A stretch of 64,000 nucleotides of DNA. It comes from Pseudonocardia hydrocarbonoxydans. Its GTDB lineage: Bacteria; Actinomycetota; Actinomycetes; Mycobacteriales; Pseudonocardiaceae. Below, in pieces: positions 63,657 to 64,000 of the stretch. Made by a program: the position numbers and the translations under genes. Numbering within the stretch: the first letter of the stretch is position 1; each line of letters starts with the position of its first letter. The notes beneath the pieces were generated by a model that was not told where the DNA came from, ran no database searches, and saw only the letters and a program-made list of their open reading frames with translations. The stretch is from NCBI RefSeq assembly GCF_006539565.1, contig NZ_BJNG01000012.1, positions 1-64,000 on the forward strand, given 5' to 3'.

Positions 63657-63735
63657 CTGCCTCGCGCCCCACCGCCCGGCGCTCGGAAACCCTAACAAGG
63701 TCCTCCGGGCGGCCGTGCTGCGGGGTCCCGCGGCA

Positions 63736-63812
63736 TGGGGTGAGTGACGGGACTTGAACCCGCGGCCCCCTGGACCACAACCAGGTGCTCTACCAGCTGA
63801 GCTACACCCACC
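63736..63812 (-). tRNA. tRNA-His(GTG)
   Basis: Acceptor GTGGGTG pairs with CACTCAC, with the extra G at -1 opposite C73 that identifies tRNA-His. The loop TTGTGGT gives anticodon GTG. CCA is encoded. Lies directly downstream of the oligoribonuclease gene, as in many actinobacteria. Confidence 0.97.
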
Positions 63813-63847
63813 ATGCGTACCCGGCCGCAGCCGGGAACCCGACAAGC

Positions 63848-64000
63848 TTAGCGTGACGTCGCGCGCTGCTGACCCCGGGGGGCGAGTGCGGCGGCGACGG
63901 CCTGGGCCTCCTCGGTGCTCGGGCCGGGCTGGGGGACGAACAGCGTGCCGCGGTAGTAGGCGAGCTCGCGGATCGACTCCTCGATGTCGGCCAGCGCGCG
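63848..64000 (-). CDS. orn: Oligoribonuclease, C-terminal end (partial)
   Basis: The last 50 codons read [20 protein letters not shown] and [20 protein letters not shown], then stop at 63848. RALxDIxESIxELxYYR followed by FVPxPGP is the usual C-terminus of actinobacterial Orn, a DEDD 3'-5' exoribonuclease that degrades nanoRNA. Its catalytic region is beyond the window. The tRNA-His next door is the usual neighbour. Confidence 0.85.
   Translation of the reverse strand, partial: RALADIEESIRELAYYRGTLFVPQPGPSTEEAQAVAAALAPRGQQRATSR

Overview
The window is 64 kb of very GC-rich chromosome from an actinobacterium. Gene families such as F420-dependent LLM and PPOX oxidoreductases, an MSMEG_4193/DUF3090/SCO1664 trio, a DUF5703 protein and an SCO6745-family protein, plus frequent GTG starts and ATGA/GTGA overlaps, fit the Pseudonocardiales. 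Placement in or near Pseudonocardia is an inference from gene style, not a database result.

Region 1 (1-10310) is the most striking part. A minus-strand operon encodes a 42-residue candidate precursor peptide behind a near-perfect Shine-Dalgarno, an E1-like/leader-binding TOMM protein carrying a frameshift, a CocE-type hydrolase, a YcaO cyclodehydratase and the start of a SagB-type azoline dehydrogenase. Divergent from it is an MFS exporter. Behind the exporter, on the minus strand, is a FecBCD-type metallophore importer (ATPase, two permeases, lipoprotein) led by a xylose-isomerase-like TIM-barrel protein. Three 15-bp Fur/Zur-type dyads sit at the start sites of exactly these three transcription units. 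Together this reads as a metal-repressed ribosomal peptide (azole-type) metallophore system: make, export, re-import.

Region 2 (about 11006-19211) is a genomic island. Its edges are a truncated copy of the tRNA-Leu 3' end on the left and the intact tRNA-Leu(GAG) on the right. It carries a DUF433/PIN-like toxin-antitoxin pair (toxin frameshifted), a SEC-C protein, hypothetical genes, a TOTE-type primase-helicase, and a serine recombinase broken by an IS1634-like element and an IS3 scrap.

Region 3 (19393-36542) is metabolic core: M20 peptidase, SDR, quinone oxidoreductase, UppP, the phosphatase/DUF3090/SCO1664 trio, a DMT transporter, extradiol dioxygenase, 6-phosphogluconate dehydrogenase, thiolase, FAD enzyme and a threonine-dehydratase-like enzyme.

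Region 4 (36569-43181) is the glycerol regulon: glpFKD on the minus strand, a divergent IclR/GylR-type regulator with a perfect 17-bp palindrome between them, and a second glycerol kinase separated from the regulator by an 18-bp perfect hairpin.

Region 5 (43234-60429) holds a HAD phosphatase, an App1 protein, an operon of a tandem-repeat acidic peptide with a JmjC oxygenase and a sucrase/ferredoxin-like protein, SCO6745, TerC, F420 enzymes, acetoacetyl-CoA synthetase, a DUF1611/racemase pair with a start-site hairpin, a flavin monooxygenase interrupted at its signature tryptophan, and a BTAD regulator.

Region 6 (60617-64000) has an RTX-like secreted protein, an Hsp20/MerR stress locus, tRNA-Lys(CTT), tRNA-His(GTG) and the 3' end of oligoribonuclease. 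I saw no CRISPR array, rRNA or replication origin.
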